NCBI GenBank assembly: GCA_002340095.1 | Contig: DDKS01000066.1 | Coordinates: forward strand, 1 to 52,681 | Direction of reading: 5' to 3' | Source of the DNA: Betaproteobacteria bacterium UBA2592 | GTDB lineage: Bacteria; Pseudomonadota; Gammaproteobacteria; Burkholderiales; Rhodocyclaceae | DNA length: 52,681 nucleotides | In this document: in pieces, positions 25,893 to 33,903 of the stretch | Layout: every line of letters starts with the position of its first letter | Position numbering within the stretch: position 1 is the stretch's first letter | Made by a program: the position numbers and the translations under genes | Notes under the pieces: generated by a model | The model's database searches: none | What the model was told of the DNA's origin: nothing | The model's input: only the letters and a program-made list of their open reading frames with translations

Positions 25893-26860
25893 GGGGTTTG
25901 CCGTTGTGAGTTGGGCTGGCTGCTGCCATCGGCCAGGTACTTGTCGAGTTTTTCCGGGTTTACGTATTGCAGGGAAACACCGGCATTCCCGGCAGTGGCG
26001 CGGAAATCGGCCAGATCCCGGCGGAAATAGTCCCGCAGGAAATCCCATTCGCGGCTGTGGAAGTCGGGTCTTTCTTCCCCGCTCGCAATTTCCCCTGTGG
26101 CGTTCAGGCTGGGTAGCGGCGGCAGCTTGTCGCCCGGCGTGCCGGGGCCCAGCAGATCCCGGACGAACTCGCTGCGCGCTTCTTCCGTCTCCAGCCGGTC
26201 CAGGGTCAGCAGGCAGATATCGCTGGCCTTGTAGCGGGTCAGAAGATTTCTCAGGGGGTAAGTGAAGAAACCGCTGCCGAGAATGCTGAAGAGGGGGAAG
26301 GAACGGCGGCTGAGGAAGAAGCCGATTTCGTAGTCGATCCGTTCCCGGAAGGATTGGCGGGAAATGTTGTCAGCCTGCTCCAGGAAGTAGCCGCGCAGGA
26401 TTCCTTCCGATTTTGCAGGGGAGTGCAGTTTGAAGATATGAAAGAGGATTTCGAAGAGCAATTCCGGGTCGTCTTCATCCCGGCCGCTGAACTCGGCAAT
26501 GGCGGGGGTAGTCCCCAAGAGGGTGGCTGATGTCTTGTCTCGTCGGGCGATGGTCTTGTAGAAGCTGTAGGCGCTGAAGCAGCGCTCGAAGTGATTGCGC
26601 AGGCACAGGATCACCTTGGTGTTGTGCTCCGGCATCCGTGCAATGGCCCTGGGGTTGAAGGAATAGCCTACCGAGGCGTCGAGCAATACACCAGGAGGGG
26701 CCAGGCCATGATTTACCGAGACATCGCCGACGGCGTAGGAGTACGGTTCCTTGATGCCGGGTACCCGGTACTGGGCGAGCCCGTTGCTGACAAACCAGTC
26801 CGCCAGTGAAGTGGTGCCGCATTTTTCGATGCCGGCGATGAACAGATTCAGTCCGAACAT
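25889..26860 (-). CDS. PAPS-dependent sulfotransferase
   Basis: A 323-residue protein from the ATG at 26860, which has AAGGA upstream; a longer frame to 26932 is not supported. The N-terminal FIAGIEKCGTTSLADWF matches the 5-prime-phosphosulfate loop. VILCLRNHFERCFSAYSFY matches the 3-prime-phosphate-binding motif (Arg and Ser present). Overall order and size fit the Sulfotransfer_1/3 families, including GlcNAc- and heparan-type enzymes. The adjacent APS kinase supplies the donor. The target is probably a sugar in the glycan made by this operon; the acceptor cannot be told from sequence. Confidence 0.87.
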   Translation of the reverse strand: MFGLNLFIAGIEKCGTTSLADWFVSNGLAQYRVPGIKEPYSYAVGDVSVNHGLAPPGVLLDASVGYSFNPRAIARMPEHNTKVILCLRNHFERCFSAYSFYKTIARRDKTSATLLGTTPAIAEFSGRDEDDPELLFEILFHIFKLHSPAKSEGILRGYFLEQADNISRQSFRERIDYEIGFFLSRRSFPLFSILGSGFFTYPLRNLLTRYKASDICLLTLDRLETEEARSEFVRDLLGPGTPGDKLPPLPSLNATGEIASGEERPDFHSREWDFLRDYFRRDLADFRATAGNAGVSLQYVNPEKLDKYLADGSSQPNSQRQTP

Positions 26861-26932
26861 GGAGTTCCTTTCAGGGGGGGCGAGGGGGTAGTCCCTTTCT
26901 CTGGCCGGCGGGGTGTGACGCCAGGGGAGCAC

Positions 26933-27982
26933 TCATTCTGCAATGGCATAGAGGATCGTATCGAAGGTGTTCATGGCGTGGCAGCGTAGATGAAAACGGT
27001 ATCCCAGCTCCAGGGCCTGAATCTGCTCGTAGAGCTCCCACAGATGCTCGGGACGGTGATAGACGCTGATGGCCAGGTGGGGGCGGAACTGCTGGATCAG
27101 CATCCCGGCTCCACGCAGGGCGGCCGGTTCCTCGCCTTCGATATCCATCTTGATGAGGTTGGGCGCAAAGCCCGGCAGAGCGTCATCCAGGCGCAGGCAG
27201 ACGACCGGCTCGCCTTCACCCTCGAGCAGGTGCCCTCCGGCACCTAGGCTGGGGTCAAAGCCCGCCAGGCGGTTTGAGTCGGAGACTCCACAGGGGAAGT
27301 GGGCTGCGCCGGCAATATGCTTCAGGTTGCTGGTCAGCGTCGCGTACTGGGCCAGATTGGGCTCGAAGGTGGCCAGTGCCTCGAAGCGGTAGCCCGCTGC
27401 TTCCAGGGCCTGAACCGTGTCCCCCGTGTAACCGCCGCAGTCGATGAAGCGCAGCGCTTGCGGCCATCGGGGCAGATCCTCGGGGAAATATTGCTGCGGG
27501 TCCGGAGGAGGAAGCACGCTGGCGTCACCGTTGGAGCGGAATTCGACAATGCAGTCCAGGAGCGCCTGGCTCGTGGTGTCGGCAAGGCTGGCCCGCAGGG
27601 TGGCGATCCGGTCGGCGTGGCGGTCGTAGAAGCGCGGGTCCACCAGCCAGTAATGGAATGCTTCGCCTTCCAGATAGTCGCGCATGAGTTCGACTATGTT
27701 GACGACTTTGCCGTAGCCCAGGGCCTGAAGTTCCCGGATGACTCCCCCTGTTTCTACCTGGGGGTTGAACAGTCCCACGATCACGCGGGCTGCGGCTGCG
27801 TTGTTTTCCCGGGCCCATGCGCCTGCGGTTGCCACGGGCAGGCCGTCCGTTTCCTGCAAGGTTGCGTCACGGTCGAGAAATCCGTGCACGGCATGTCCCC
27901 GTCCCTCTAGAGCGTGGCGGATGCTGCGTCCGGCCAGTCCGGCACCATAGATCAGCAGTTGTTCAGTCTGAAGAAACATCAT
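26933..27982 (-). CDS. FkbM family methyltransferase with N-terminal Rossmann domain
   Basis: About 349 residues from the first of two tandem ATG codons at 27982, inside the end of the upstream SDR gene. Residues 5-100 form a PglD-like Rossmann domain (LLIYGAGLAGRSIRHALEGR, then HGFLDRD), and the rest is FkbM-like: RFIDCGGYTGDTVQALEAAG, ATFEPNLAQY and NLIKMDIEGEEPAALRGA. The long in-frame extension to 28189 lies antiparallel to nothing useful and overlaps the SDR gene, so it is rejected. A sugar O-methyltransferase role is inferred from the family and from the sugar-nucleotide genes around it. Confidence 0.86.
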   Translation of the reverse strand: MMFLQTEQLLIYGAGLAGRSIRHALEGRGHAVHGFLDRDATLQETDGLPVATAGAWARENNAAAARVIVGLFNPQVETGGVIRELQALGYGKVVNIVELMRDYLEGEAFHYWLVDPRFYDRHADRIATLRASLADTTSQALLDCIVEFRSNGDASVLPPPDPQQYFPEDLPRWPQALRFIDCGGYTGDTVQALEAAGYRFEALATFEPNLAQYATLTSNLKHIAGAAHFPCGVSDSNRLAGFDPSLGAGGHLLEGEGEPVVCLRLDDALPGFAPNLIKMDIEGEEPAALRGAGMLIQQFRPHLAISVYHRPEHLWELYEQIQALELGYRFHLRCHAMNTFDTILYAIAE

Positions 27983-29033
27983 TTTCTTTCTGCGTAAGAT
28001 GCCAGGCCAGGGTGCGCTGAATGGCGTCTGCCAGGGGGATGCGCACTTCCAGCCCCAGTTCGCTGCGGGCACGGGATATCTCAGGTACGTAGCGTGCCGG
28101 GGGCTTGCCGGGTTCAGGGGGCCGGGCGATGGAAACCCGGCGTTCCCGGCCCGGCAGGCTGGTGGCCACCTGCCGGGCCAGGTCTGCAATGCTCAGGGCC
28201 TGGTCCGAGCCCACGTTGTAGGGGCGCAGGGGTGCGCCCCGGAGCAGGATGGTCAGCAGCCAGATCACCAGGTCGGCGGCATGCAGGTAGGAGCGCAGGG
28301 GGGTGCCGTCCCCCTGGATGGCGATGTCGCGGCCCTGGAGCACGTCATTCATGAAGTTGCCGATGGCAAAGTGCTTGTCCAGGGGCAGCAGTGGGCCGAC
28401 AAAGGCAAAGCAGCGGGCGATCTTCACGTCCAGGCCGTACTGTTGATGGTAAAGGGCGCACAGCAGTTCGGCGGTACGCTTGCCCTCACCGTACACGGCG
28501 GTCGGGTCGGCGCAGTCGGGGGCGCCGGGATGCTGCTCCGGGACGTGGATGCGGTCCAGGGGTTGGGGGCCATAGATGGCGCCGGAACTGGTCAGCAACA
28601 CCTGCCGCGCTCCGGTATGGAGAGCAAAGTCCAGGACCCGGCGGGTGCCCTGGACGATGGCGTCGAAGCTGGACAGCGGGGGGGGCGGCTGCTCGCGGAC
28701 GTAGGTTTCCGTGGCGGCATGGATGATGCGGCTGTGAGCCTGCCCGGGAAAGTCGAAATCCCTGATGTCGCCGCGCCACCAGTCCAGGGCCGCTTGTCCG
28801 GCCAGGTGGGGGTGCTGCGCCAGGAAAAGTTCCGGAGCCCGGGAGAGCACTGTGGCGCGGATGTCCAGTTGCAGTTGCTGCTGGGCGTGAAGGATGGACT
28901 CAAGCAGCCAGGTGCCGAAAAATCCCGTGCCACCGGTGATGAACAGGCGTTCCCCGGCCAGGGCAGGCCACAGGGGGGCGGTGTGGCTGAGGATGTGATC
29001 CAGGTCGGCGACGGGCAGGGGAGGGCGGACCAT
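27963..29033 (-). CDS. NAD-dependent epimerase/dehydratase (extended SDR)
   Basis: A 356-residue extended short-chain dehydrogenase. The NAD(P) motif is GGTGFFG (34-40). LLTSSGAIYGPQ holds the catalytic Ser, and YGEGK holds the Tyr181/Lys185 pair. Later VGSDQALSIADLARQVA is typical of the C-terminal substrate domain. It follows rfbH by 24 bases. After RfbH, pathways use such an SDR to reduce or reshape the 4-keto sugar (CDP-abequose or CDP-paratose synthase; YerF after YerE). It may do one of these; the substrate cannot be assigned from motifs alone. Confidence 0.85.
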   Translation of the reverse strand: MVRPPLPVADLDHILSHTAPLWPALAGERLFITGGTGFFGTWLLESILHAQQQLQLDIRATVLSRAPELFLAQHPHLAGQAALDWWRGDIRDFDFPGQAHSRIIHAATETYVREQPPPPLSSFDAIVQGTRRVLDFALHTGARQVLLTSSGAIYGPQPLDRIHVPEQHPGAPDCADPTAVYGEGKRTAELLCALYHQQYGLDVKIARCFAFVGPLLPLDKHFAIGNFMNDVLQGRDIAIQGDGTPLRSYLHAADLVIWLLTILLRGAPLRPYNVGSDQALSIADLARQVATSLPGRERRVSIARPPEPGKPPARYVPEISRARSELGLEVRIPLADAIQRTLAWHLTQKENDVSSD

Positions 29034-29057
29034 GAGTGGGTGTCGGGGGCTGCTATG

Positions 29058-30632
29058 TCAGAAATTGAAGAAGGTTTCCAGCTTCTCGGCGATGAATTCC
29101 AGGGCTGCTGGTTCCAGGGCAGGCTGAACGCCAATGCAGAAAGTGTCGCGCATGACCTTGTCGGTGTTGGGCAGCGTTCCGACGCAGCGGAAGGTTCGAC
29201 CCTGCATGTAGGGCTGGCGGGTGATGTTGCCGGCAAACAGCAGGCGGGTGCCGATCTTGTACTGGTCCAGGTAGCGCAGCAGGTCTACCCGCGCCGTATT
29301 GGCTTCTTCCCTGAGGGTGAGGGGGAAGCCGAACCAGGCGGGGTCGCTGCCGGGGGTGGCTTCGGGCAGCAACAGGAAATCGGCAACGCTTTCCAGGCGC
29401 TCCCGGAGAAAGCGGAAGTTTGCCTTGCGTTGTTCCACGAAACGGGGCAGCTTGCCGAGTTGGGCCAGGCCGCAGGCGGCCTGCATGTCGGTGATCTTCA
29501 GGTTGTAGCCCAGGTGGCTGTAGATGTACTTGTGGTCGTAGCCGTAAGGGAGATCGCCCAACTTCTGGCAGAAGCGCTTGCCGCAGGTGTTGTCCCGGCC
29601 GGGCTGGCAGAAGCAGTCGCGGCCCCAGTCCCGGAAGCTTTCGGCGATCTGCTTGAGTTCGCTGTTGTTGGTAAACAGTGCGCCGCCTTCGCCCATGGTG
29701 ATGTGGTGGGCCGGGTAGAAGGAGATGCTGGCGAGATCCCCGAAGGTGCCCACGGGCTTGCCGTCATAGGTGGAACCCAGGGCATCGCAGCAGTCCTCGA
29801 TCAGCCAGAGTCCATGTTTCTTGCACAGGCGGGTGACGGCTTCAAGATCGAAAGGATTGCCGAGGGTATGGGCCAGCATGACCGCCTTGGTCTTTTCCGT
29901 GATGGCGGCTTCGATCTGATCCGGATCAATGTTGTAGGTGTGCGGGTTCACGTCCACGAACACGGGGACGGCGCCGAACTGCAGGATGGGGTTCACGGTG
30001 GTCGGGAAGGCTGCCGCTACCCCGATTACTTCGTCGCCGGGGCGGATGGCCCGTTCGCCAAGACGTGGCGAAGTCAGGGTCATGAAGGCGATGAGGTTGG
30101 CCGAAGAGCCGGAATTCACGGTCAGGACGTGCTTGACCCCCAGATGAGCGGCCAGTTGTGTTTCGAACTGTTCATTGAAACGGCCGGTGGTCAGCCAGCC
30201 GTCCAAGGCTGCATCCACCATGTGTGTGATTTCGGCGGCATCGATGAGCTTGCCCGTGGCCGGGGCGGGGGTTTCTCCCGGGACGAAGGGCCGTGGGGCA
30301 AATTTCTGGTTCGCGTAGTCGAGCACGCTTTGCCGGATGCAGGCGCGGGCGATGTCGTCCAGGGCGGCGGGGGTGAGTTGCCCCAGCTTGTCACCGATGG
30401 CGGTAGCCGGCAGGTGACTCGCCGTATTCGTCAGTACCCGGCCATTGAGCGGACCACCTTCAGCCAGGTGCGCGGTGGAGAGATCGATTCCTTCATGGGT
30501 GTCGCTGACGTCGCCGATGAACACGAAACGGGCGCCACCGTGGGCAAGGCCGGATAGGGCAACGGCGATGGAGGAGGGGCGTTCGCTGGCATGAATGGCG
30601 TAGATGCCGCCGATTTCCAGATTGGGCTGCAT
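29058..30632 (-). CDS. rfbH: CDP-4-keto-6-deoxyglucose 3-dehydrase RfbH/DdhC, N-terminally extended
   Basis: A 524-residue PMP- and iron-sulfur-dependent dehydrase. The aminotransferase-fold motif SFYPAHHITMGEGGALF has His309 where aminotransferases have the PLP lysine, as in the E1 enzyme. The [2Fe-2S] cysteines are Cys282, Cys340, Cys342 and Cys350, with the E1 spacing X57, X1, X7. It removes the C3 hydroxyl to give CDP-4-keto-3,6-dideoxyglucose, working with a reductase (E3, DdhD) that is not in the window. It carries about 89 extra residues at the N-terminus compared with the roughly 437-residue classic enzyme. Start: ATG at 30632; the upstream codon at 30644 is TTG. Confidence 0.93.
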   Translation of the reverse strand: MQPNLEIGGIYAIHASERPSSIAVALSGLAHGGARFVFIGDVSDTHEGIDLSTAHLAEGGPLNGRVLTNTASHLPATAIGDKLGQLTPAALDDIARACIRQSVLDYANQKFAPRPFVPGETPAPATGKLIDAAEITHMVDAALDGWLTTGRFNEQFETQLAAHLGVKHVLTVNSGSSANLIAFMTLTSPRLGERAIRPGDEVIGVAAAFPTTVNPILQFGAVPVFVDVNPHTYNIDPDQIEAAITEKTKAVMLAHTLGNPFDLEAVTRLCKKHGLWLIEDCCDALGSTYDGKPVGTFGDLASISFYPAHHITMGEGGALFTNNSELKQIAESFRDWGRDCFCQPGRDNTCGKRFCQKLGDLPYGYDHKYIYSHLGYNLKITDMQAACGLAQLGKLPRFVEQRKANFRFLRERLESVADFLLLPEATPGSDPAWFGFPLTLREEANTARVDLLRYLDQYKIGTRLLFAGNITRQPYMQGRTFRCVGTLPNTDKVMRDTFCIGVQPALEPAALEFIAEKLETFFNF

Positions 30633-30698
30633 GGGATTTTCCAAAAAAGTTGCCCAAGACTACGGCAGCAACGCCGCAGGCTTGAGTGCGTTGATGGC

Positions 30699-32042
30699 TC
30701 AGGTACTGCCTACGGTCAAATATCGGGCAGGCTTGAAATCTGCCGGTGCGAACATGTGCCTTGGGTCCACGATGATCTGGTCCGGGGTTGTGTGGGCAGG
30801 CAGGTCGTTGTATTCGGGCCAGCGCGTGGCGACGATGATGGCTTCGGCGCCGGTGATGGCATGTTGCCAGTCTTCGACAAGCTGGATACGCCCAGCCAAG
30901 TCTGGGTTGGCCTGGAGAAAGTGTTCACCGGCGATCGGGTCGTGGGCAGAAACCCGGGCGCCGGCTGCCAGCAGATGGTGGATCATGCCTGCGGAGGCGG
31001 ATTCCCGCACGTCATCGGTGCCAGGTTTGAAGGCCAGGCCCAGCACGGTTACGGAGCGCCCTTCCAGGACGGGAAGGGCTTGTCGCAGCAGCCGGATGAT
31101 TTCGCCCGGCTGTCGTGCATTCACCTCGAGCACGGCCTCGAGGATCTGCATCGGCTGGTTCAGGGTACGTCCCTGGGTGCGCAGGGCTTGCACATCCTTG
31201 GGGAAACAGGAGCCTCCGAAGCCACAGCCCGGCACCAGGTAATCGACAATGCCCGGGCGTACCCGCCCGACCGGCGTCAGGGGACTCCAGCGCTTGTCGG
31301 CGGTGACGCCATGGACGACTTCGTCGAAATCGATACCGCCCAGGCGCGAGGCGAGATTGGCGATTTCGTTGATGGCCGAGATCTGCGTGGCGAGCAGTGC
31401 ATTGTTGGCGTACTTGATGAGTTCTGCCGTGCGGGTGTTCGTTTCGATTTTCTCTACCGTGTCCCAGGATGCATACATATCACGCAGCCGTTGCCGCGTG
31501 GCCTCGTCTTCCGCGCCCAGCACGATGCGGTCGGGGTGGATGAAATCATCGATGGCTTCCCCTTCGCGCAGGAATTCGGGGTTCATGCCCAGGCCCCATT
31601 GCTGTCCCATGGGCTTGCCGGAACGCTGTTCGATGGTGTTGCGCACAGAGCCGTCGGTGGTGCCGGGCAGCACCGTGCTCTTGACGATGACGGAGAGCGG
31701 CTGGGCCGAGTGCCGGAGGAAGCTGCCGATGGCGGTTGCCGCGCCCAGCACTTGCGAGAGGTCGATGGCGCCGTCTACGGACGGGGTGCCGACGGCGATC
31801 ATGGCCACGTCACTGTCGGCCAGGTGGGCGGGCAGGTCGTCAGAGGCTGTGAACAAACCCTTGGCGCGGACTTCCGTGAGCAGGTTGTCGAGCCCGCGCT
31901 CGAAGATGGTTGGTCTGCCGGCGTTGAGGGACGCGATGATCTCGGGTTTCAGGTCGATGCATACGACCCGGTGTCCGCGGCTTGCCAGGCAGACACCAGA
32001 CACGAGGCCCACGTAGCCGGTCCCGATGACGGTGATCTTCAT
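30699..32042 (-). CDS. ugd: UDP-glucose 6-dehydrogenase
   Basis: A 447-residue dehydrogenase from the ATG at 32042. The NAD motif is GTGYVGL (7-13). GMNPEFLREGEAIDDF is a family block, and the catalytic Cys279 lies in PGCGFGGSCFPKD. It oxidises UDP-glucose twice to UDP-glucuronate. The start overlaps the stop of the upstream SDR (ATGA), which resembles UDP-glucuronate decarboxylase, so the two probably make UDP-xylose. A GDP-mannose dehydrogenase is less likely given that partner. The longer frame to 32543 overlaps that gene and is rejected. Confidence 0.93.
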   Translation of the reverse strand: MKITVIGTGYVGLVSGVCLASRGHRVVCIDLKPEIIASLNAGRPTIFERGLDNLLTEVRAKGLFTASDDLPAHLADSDVAMIAVGTPSVDGAIDLSQVLGAATAIGSFLRHSAQPLSVIVKSTVLPGTTDGSVRNTIEQRSGKPMGQQWGLGMNPEFLREGEAIDDFIHPDRIVLGAEDEATRQRLRDMYASWDTVEKIETNTRTAELIKYANNALLATQISAINEIANLASRLGGIDFDEVVHGVTADKRWSPLTPVGRVRPGIVDYLVPGCGFGGSCFPKDVQALRTQGRTLNQPMQILEAVLEVNARQPGEIIRLLRQALPVLEGRSVTVLGLAFKPGTDDVRESASAGMIHHLLAAGARVSAHDPIAGEHFLQANPDLAGRIQLVEDWQHAITGAEAIIVATRWPEYNDLPAHTTPDQIIVDPRHMFAPADFKPARYLTVGST

Positions 32043-33133
32043 GCCCGTTGTCCTTCCTCTGCCAGGAAGCGCAGATAGCGGGAAACGCCTTCTTCGATGC
32101 CGATGCTGGGTGCATAGCCCAGCACCTGGCGGGCCTTGGTGATATCGGGGCTGCGCCGGTTGGGGTTGTCGGTCAGGTAGGCCGGGTCCTCGCTGGCGCG
32201 GAACTCGATTCTCCCCTGGTAGCCCAGCAGTTTCCGGGCCGTTTCCACGTAGATTTCCGCCACCTGGCGGACACTGACCTCGGGGCGGTCCATGCCGATA
32301 TTGAAGAAGTCGTAGCGGCCATGCAGCAGGCACAGGAAGTAGCCGGTGATGGCGTCGGTGATGTAGCAGAAGGTACGCGTGGGGGTGCCGTCGGAAAGCA
32401 GGATGATGTCCTCTCCTTCGAGGACGCAACGGGCCAGGTCCGCCGGCAGGCGGCGGTCGTCCAGACGCATGCCCGGGCCGTAATTGTTGAAGGGGCGCGC
32501 TACCGTCACGGGCATTCCGAACTGGGTGCCATAGATCCAGCACAGGGTTTCCCCGAAGCGCTTCGACTCGTCGTAGCAGGCCCGGGGGCCGTGGCAGGAG
32601 ACGTTGCCCCGGTAAGTTTCTGGCGTCGGAATGGCAGCGGGGTCCGGGTCGCCGTAAATTTCGCTGGAAGAGAAGAACAGCAGTCCTTTGAGGCCAGTGT
32701 CCCGGTAGTAGTCGAGAATGTGGCGCAGCCCCCAGATGTTCCCGTCCACCGTTTCGAGGGGGTATTTGCGGTAGAAGGTGGGCGAGGCAATGGAGGCGGC
32801 GTGAATCACGAAGTCGCAGGTTTTTGCTGCGGGAACATCATCCAGTCGGTCCCGGGAAATGTCGAAGCGGCGGACCTCCAGGCGCAGGGGATGTTCCCGG
32901 GCCAGGGCTTCCAGCCATGCCGGGCTGCCGACGACGAAGGTGTCGAGGGCGATGACCTTGGTGACGCCTAATGTCTTGCCGTAGCGAACCAGGTAATTGA
33001 CGAAGTAGTAGCCCAGGAAACCGGCCGCCCCGGTGATGAGGATGGCGCTGCCGGCCAGCTTGGTCGCTACCGTTCCCAGGTTGTGATGGATGCGTGCCAG
33101 GTCGTCGGCGAGGATCGGGTTTTCCATGTTCAT
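32039..33133 (-). CDS. UDP-glucuronate decarboxylase-like SDR
   Basis: A 364-residue extended SDR. The NAD motif is GAAGFLG (35-41). SSSEIYGDPD carries the catalytic Ser, and RACYDESKRFGET carries Tyr187 and Lys191 in the form seen in UDP-xylose synthases (family block: ACYDEGKR). NNYGPGMRLDD and FCYITDAITGY follow as in that family. With Ugd it would convert UDP-glucuronate to UDP-xylose. It overlaps ugd and rfbF by four bases each. It is not a CDP-glucose 4,6-dehydratase: the HTGFKGSW start typical of RfbG is missing. A related 4,6-dehydratase activity cannot be excluded. Confidence 0.82.
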   Translation of the reverse strand: MNMENPILADDLARIHHNLGTVATKLAGSAILITGAAGFLGYYFVNYLVRYGKTLGVTKVIALDTFVVGSPAWLEALAREHPLRLEVRRFDISRDRLDDVPAAKTCDFVIHAASIASPTFYRKYPLETVDGNIWGLRHILDYYRDTGLKGLLFFSSSEIYGDPDPAAIPTPETYRGNVSCHGPRACYDESKRFGETLCWIYGTQFGMPVTVARPFNNYGPGMRLDDRRLPADLARCVLEGEDIILLSDGTPTRTFCYITDAITGYFLCLLHGRYDFFNIGMDRPEVSVRQVAEIYVETARKLLGYQGRIEFRASEDPAYLTDNPNRRSPDITKARQVLGYAPSIGIEEGVSRYLRFLAEEGQRA

Positions 33134-33903
33134 TCCCAGATTTTCCAGGGCGCTTTTCCGGCGCGCCAGAGTTCTTCAAGATGGTTCTTGTCCCGCAAGG
33201 TATCCATGGGTTGCCAGAAACCGTGGTGGTTCCAGGCTACCAATCGTCCTTCTTGGGCCAGGGTTTCCAGCGGGTATTTTTCCCAGACCGTGTGGTCGCC
33301 CTCGATGAGATCGATCACTTCCGGGTTCAGCACGAAAAAACCACCGTTGATCATGCCACCATCGCCTGCCGGTTTTTCTTCGAAGGCCTGGACCCGGCCA
33401 TTGTCCACCCGCAGGGCACCGAAGCGTCCCGGAGGGGTTACGGCAGAAATGGTGGCGGAGGCGTGCTGGGATTTGTGGAAAGCAATGCTGGCGCCGATAT
33501 CGATGTCGGCGAGGCCGTCTCCGTAAGTGAAACAGAAAGGCTCATCCTCTTCGAGAAAGTGTTTGACCCGCTTCAGTCGGCCACCTGTCTGGGTATGATC
33601 CCCCGTATCCACCAGCGTGACCCGCCAGGGCTCGGCATGTTGTTCGTGCACTTCCATGCGGTTGTTCTGCATGTCGAAGGTGACGTCGGAGGTGTGCAGA
33701 AAGTAGTTCGCGAAGTATTCCTTGACCACATAGCCCTTGTAACCCAGGCAGATGATGAAATCATTGATGCCATGGGCGGAATAGATCTTCATGATGTGCC
33801 AGATGATCGGTTTGCCGCCGATCTCGATCATGGGCTTGGGCTTGAGGTGGGACTCTTCACTGATCCGGGTGCCGAGGCCCCCGGCGAGAATGACTGCTTT
33901 CAT
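33130..33903 (-). CDS. rfbF: Glucose-1-phosphate cytidylyltransferase
   Basis: A 257-residue protein, the standard RfbF/DdhA length, from the ATG at 33903. The N-terminal nucleotide-binding motif is KAVILAGGLGTRISEESHLK. PKPMIEIGGKPIIWHIMK, FCFTYGDGLADIDI and INGGFFVLNPEVIDLI are the family blocks. It makes CDP-glucose from CTP and glucose-1-phosphate, the first step to CDP-3,6-dideoxyhexoses. It overlaps its neighbours on both sides by ATGA, so translation is coupled. The next pathway enzyme, CDP-glucose 4,6-dehydratase (RfbG), is not seen in the window. Confidence 0.95.
   Translation of the reverse strand: MKAVILAGGLGTRISEESHLKPKPMIEIGGKPIIWHIMKIYSAHGINDFIICLGYKGYVVKEYFANYFLHTSDVTFDMQNNRMEVHEQHAEPWRVTLVDTGDHTQTGGRLKRVKHFLEEDEPFCFTYGDGLADIDIGASIAFHKSQHASATISAVTPPGRFGALRVDNGRVQAFEEKPAGDGGMINGGFFVLNPEVIDLIEGDHTVWEKYPLETLAQEGRLVAWNHHGFWQPMDTLRDKNHLEELWRAGKAPWKIWE

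Noticed and set aside
27999..30557. An 852-codon open frame on the plus strand
   Set aside because: It lies antisense to the SDR and RfbH genes, which have clear family motifs; its sequence is a low-complexity Gly/Val/Gln shadow of GC-rich coding DNA.
32039..33133. CDP-glucose 4,6-dehydratase (RfbG), expected next to rfbF
   Set aside because: The N-terminal and active-site blocks match UDP-glucuronate decarboxylases; the HTGFKGSW and YSNSKG patterns of RfbG are absent.
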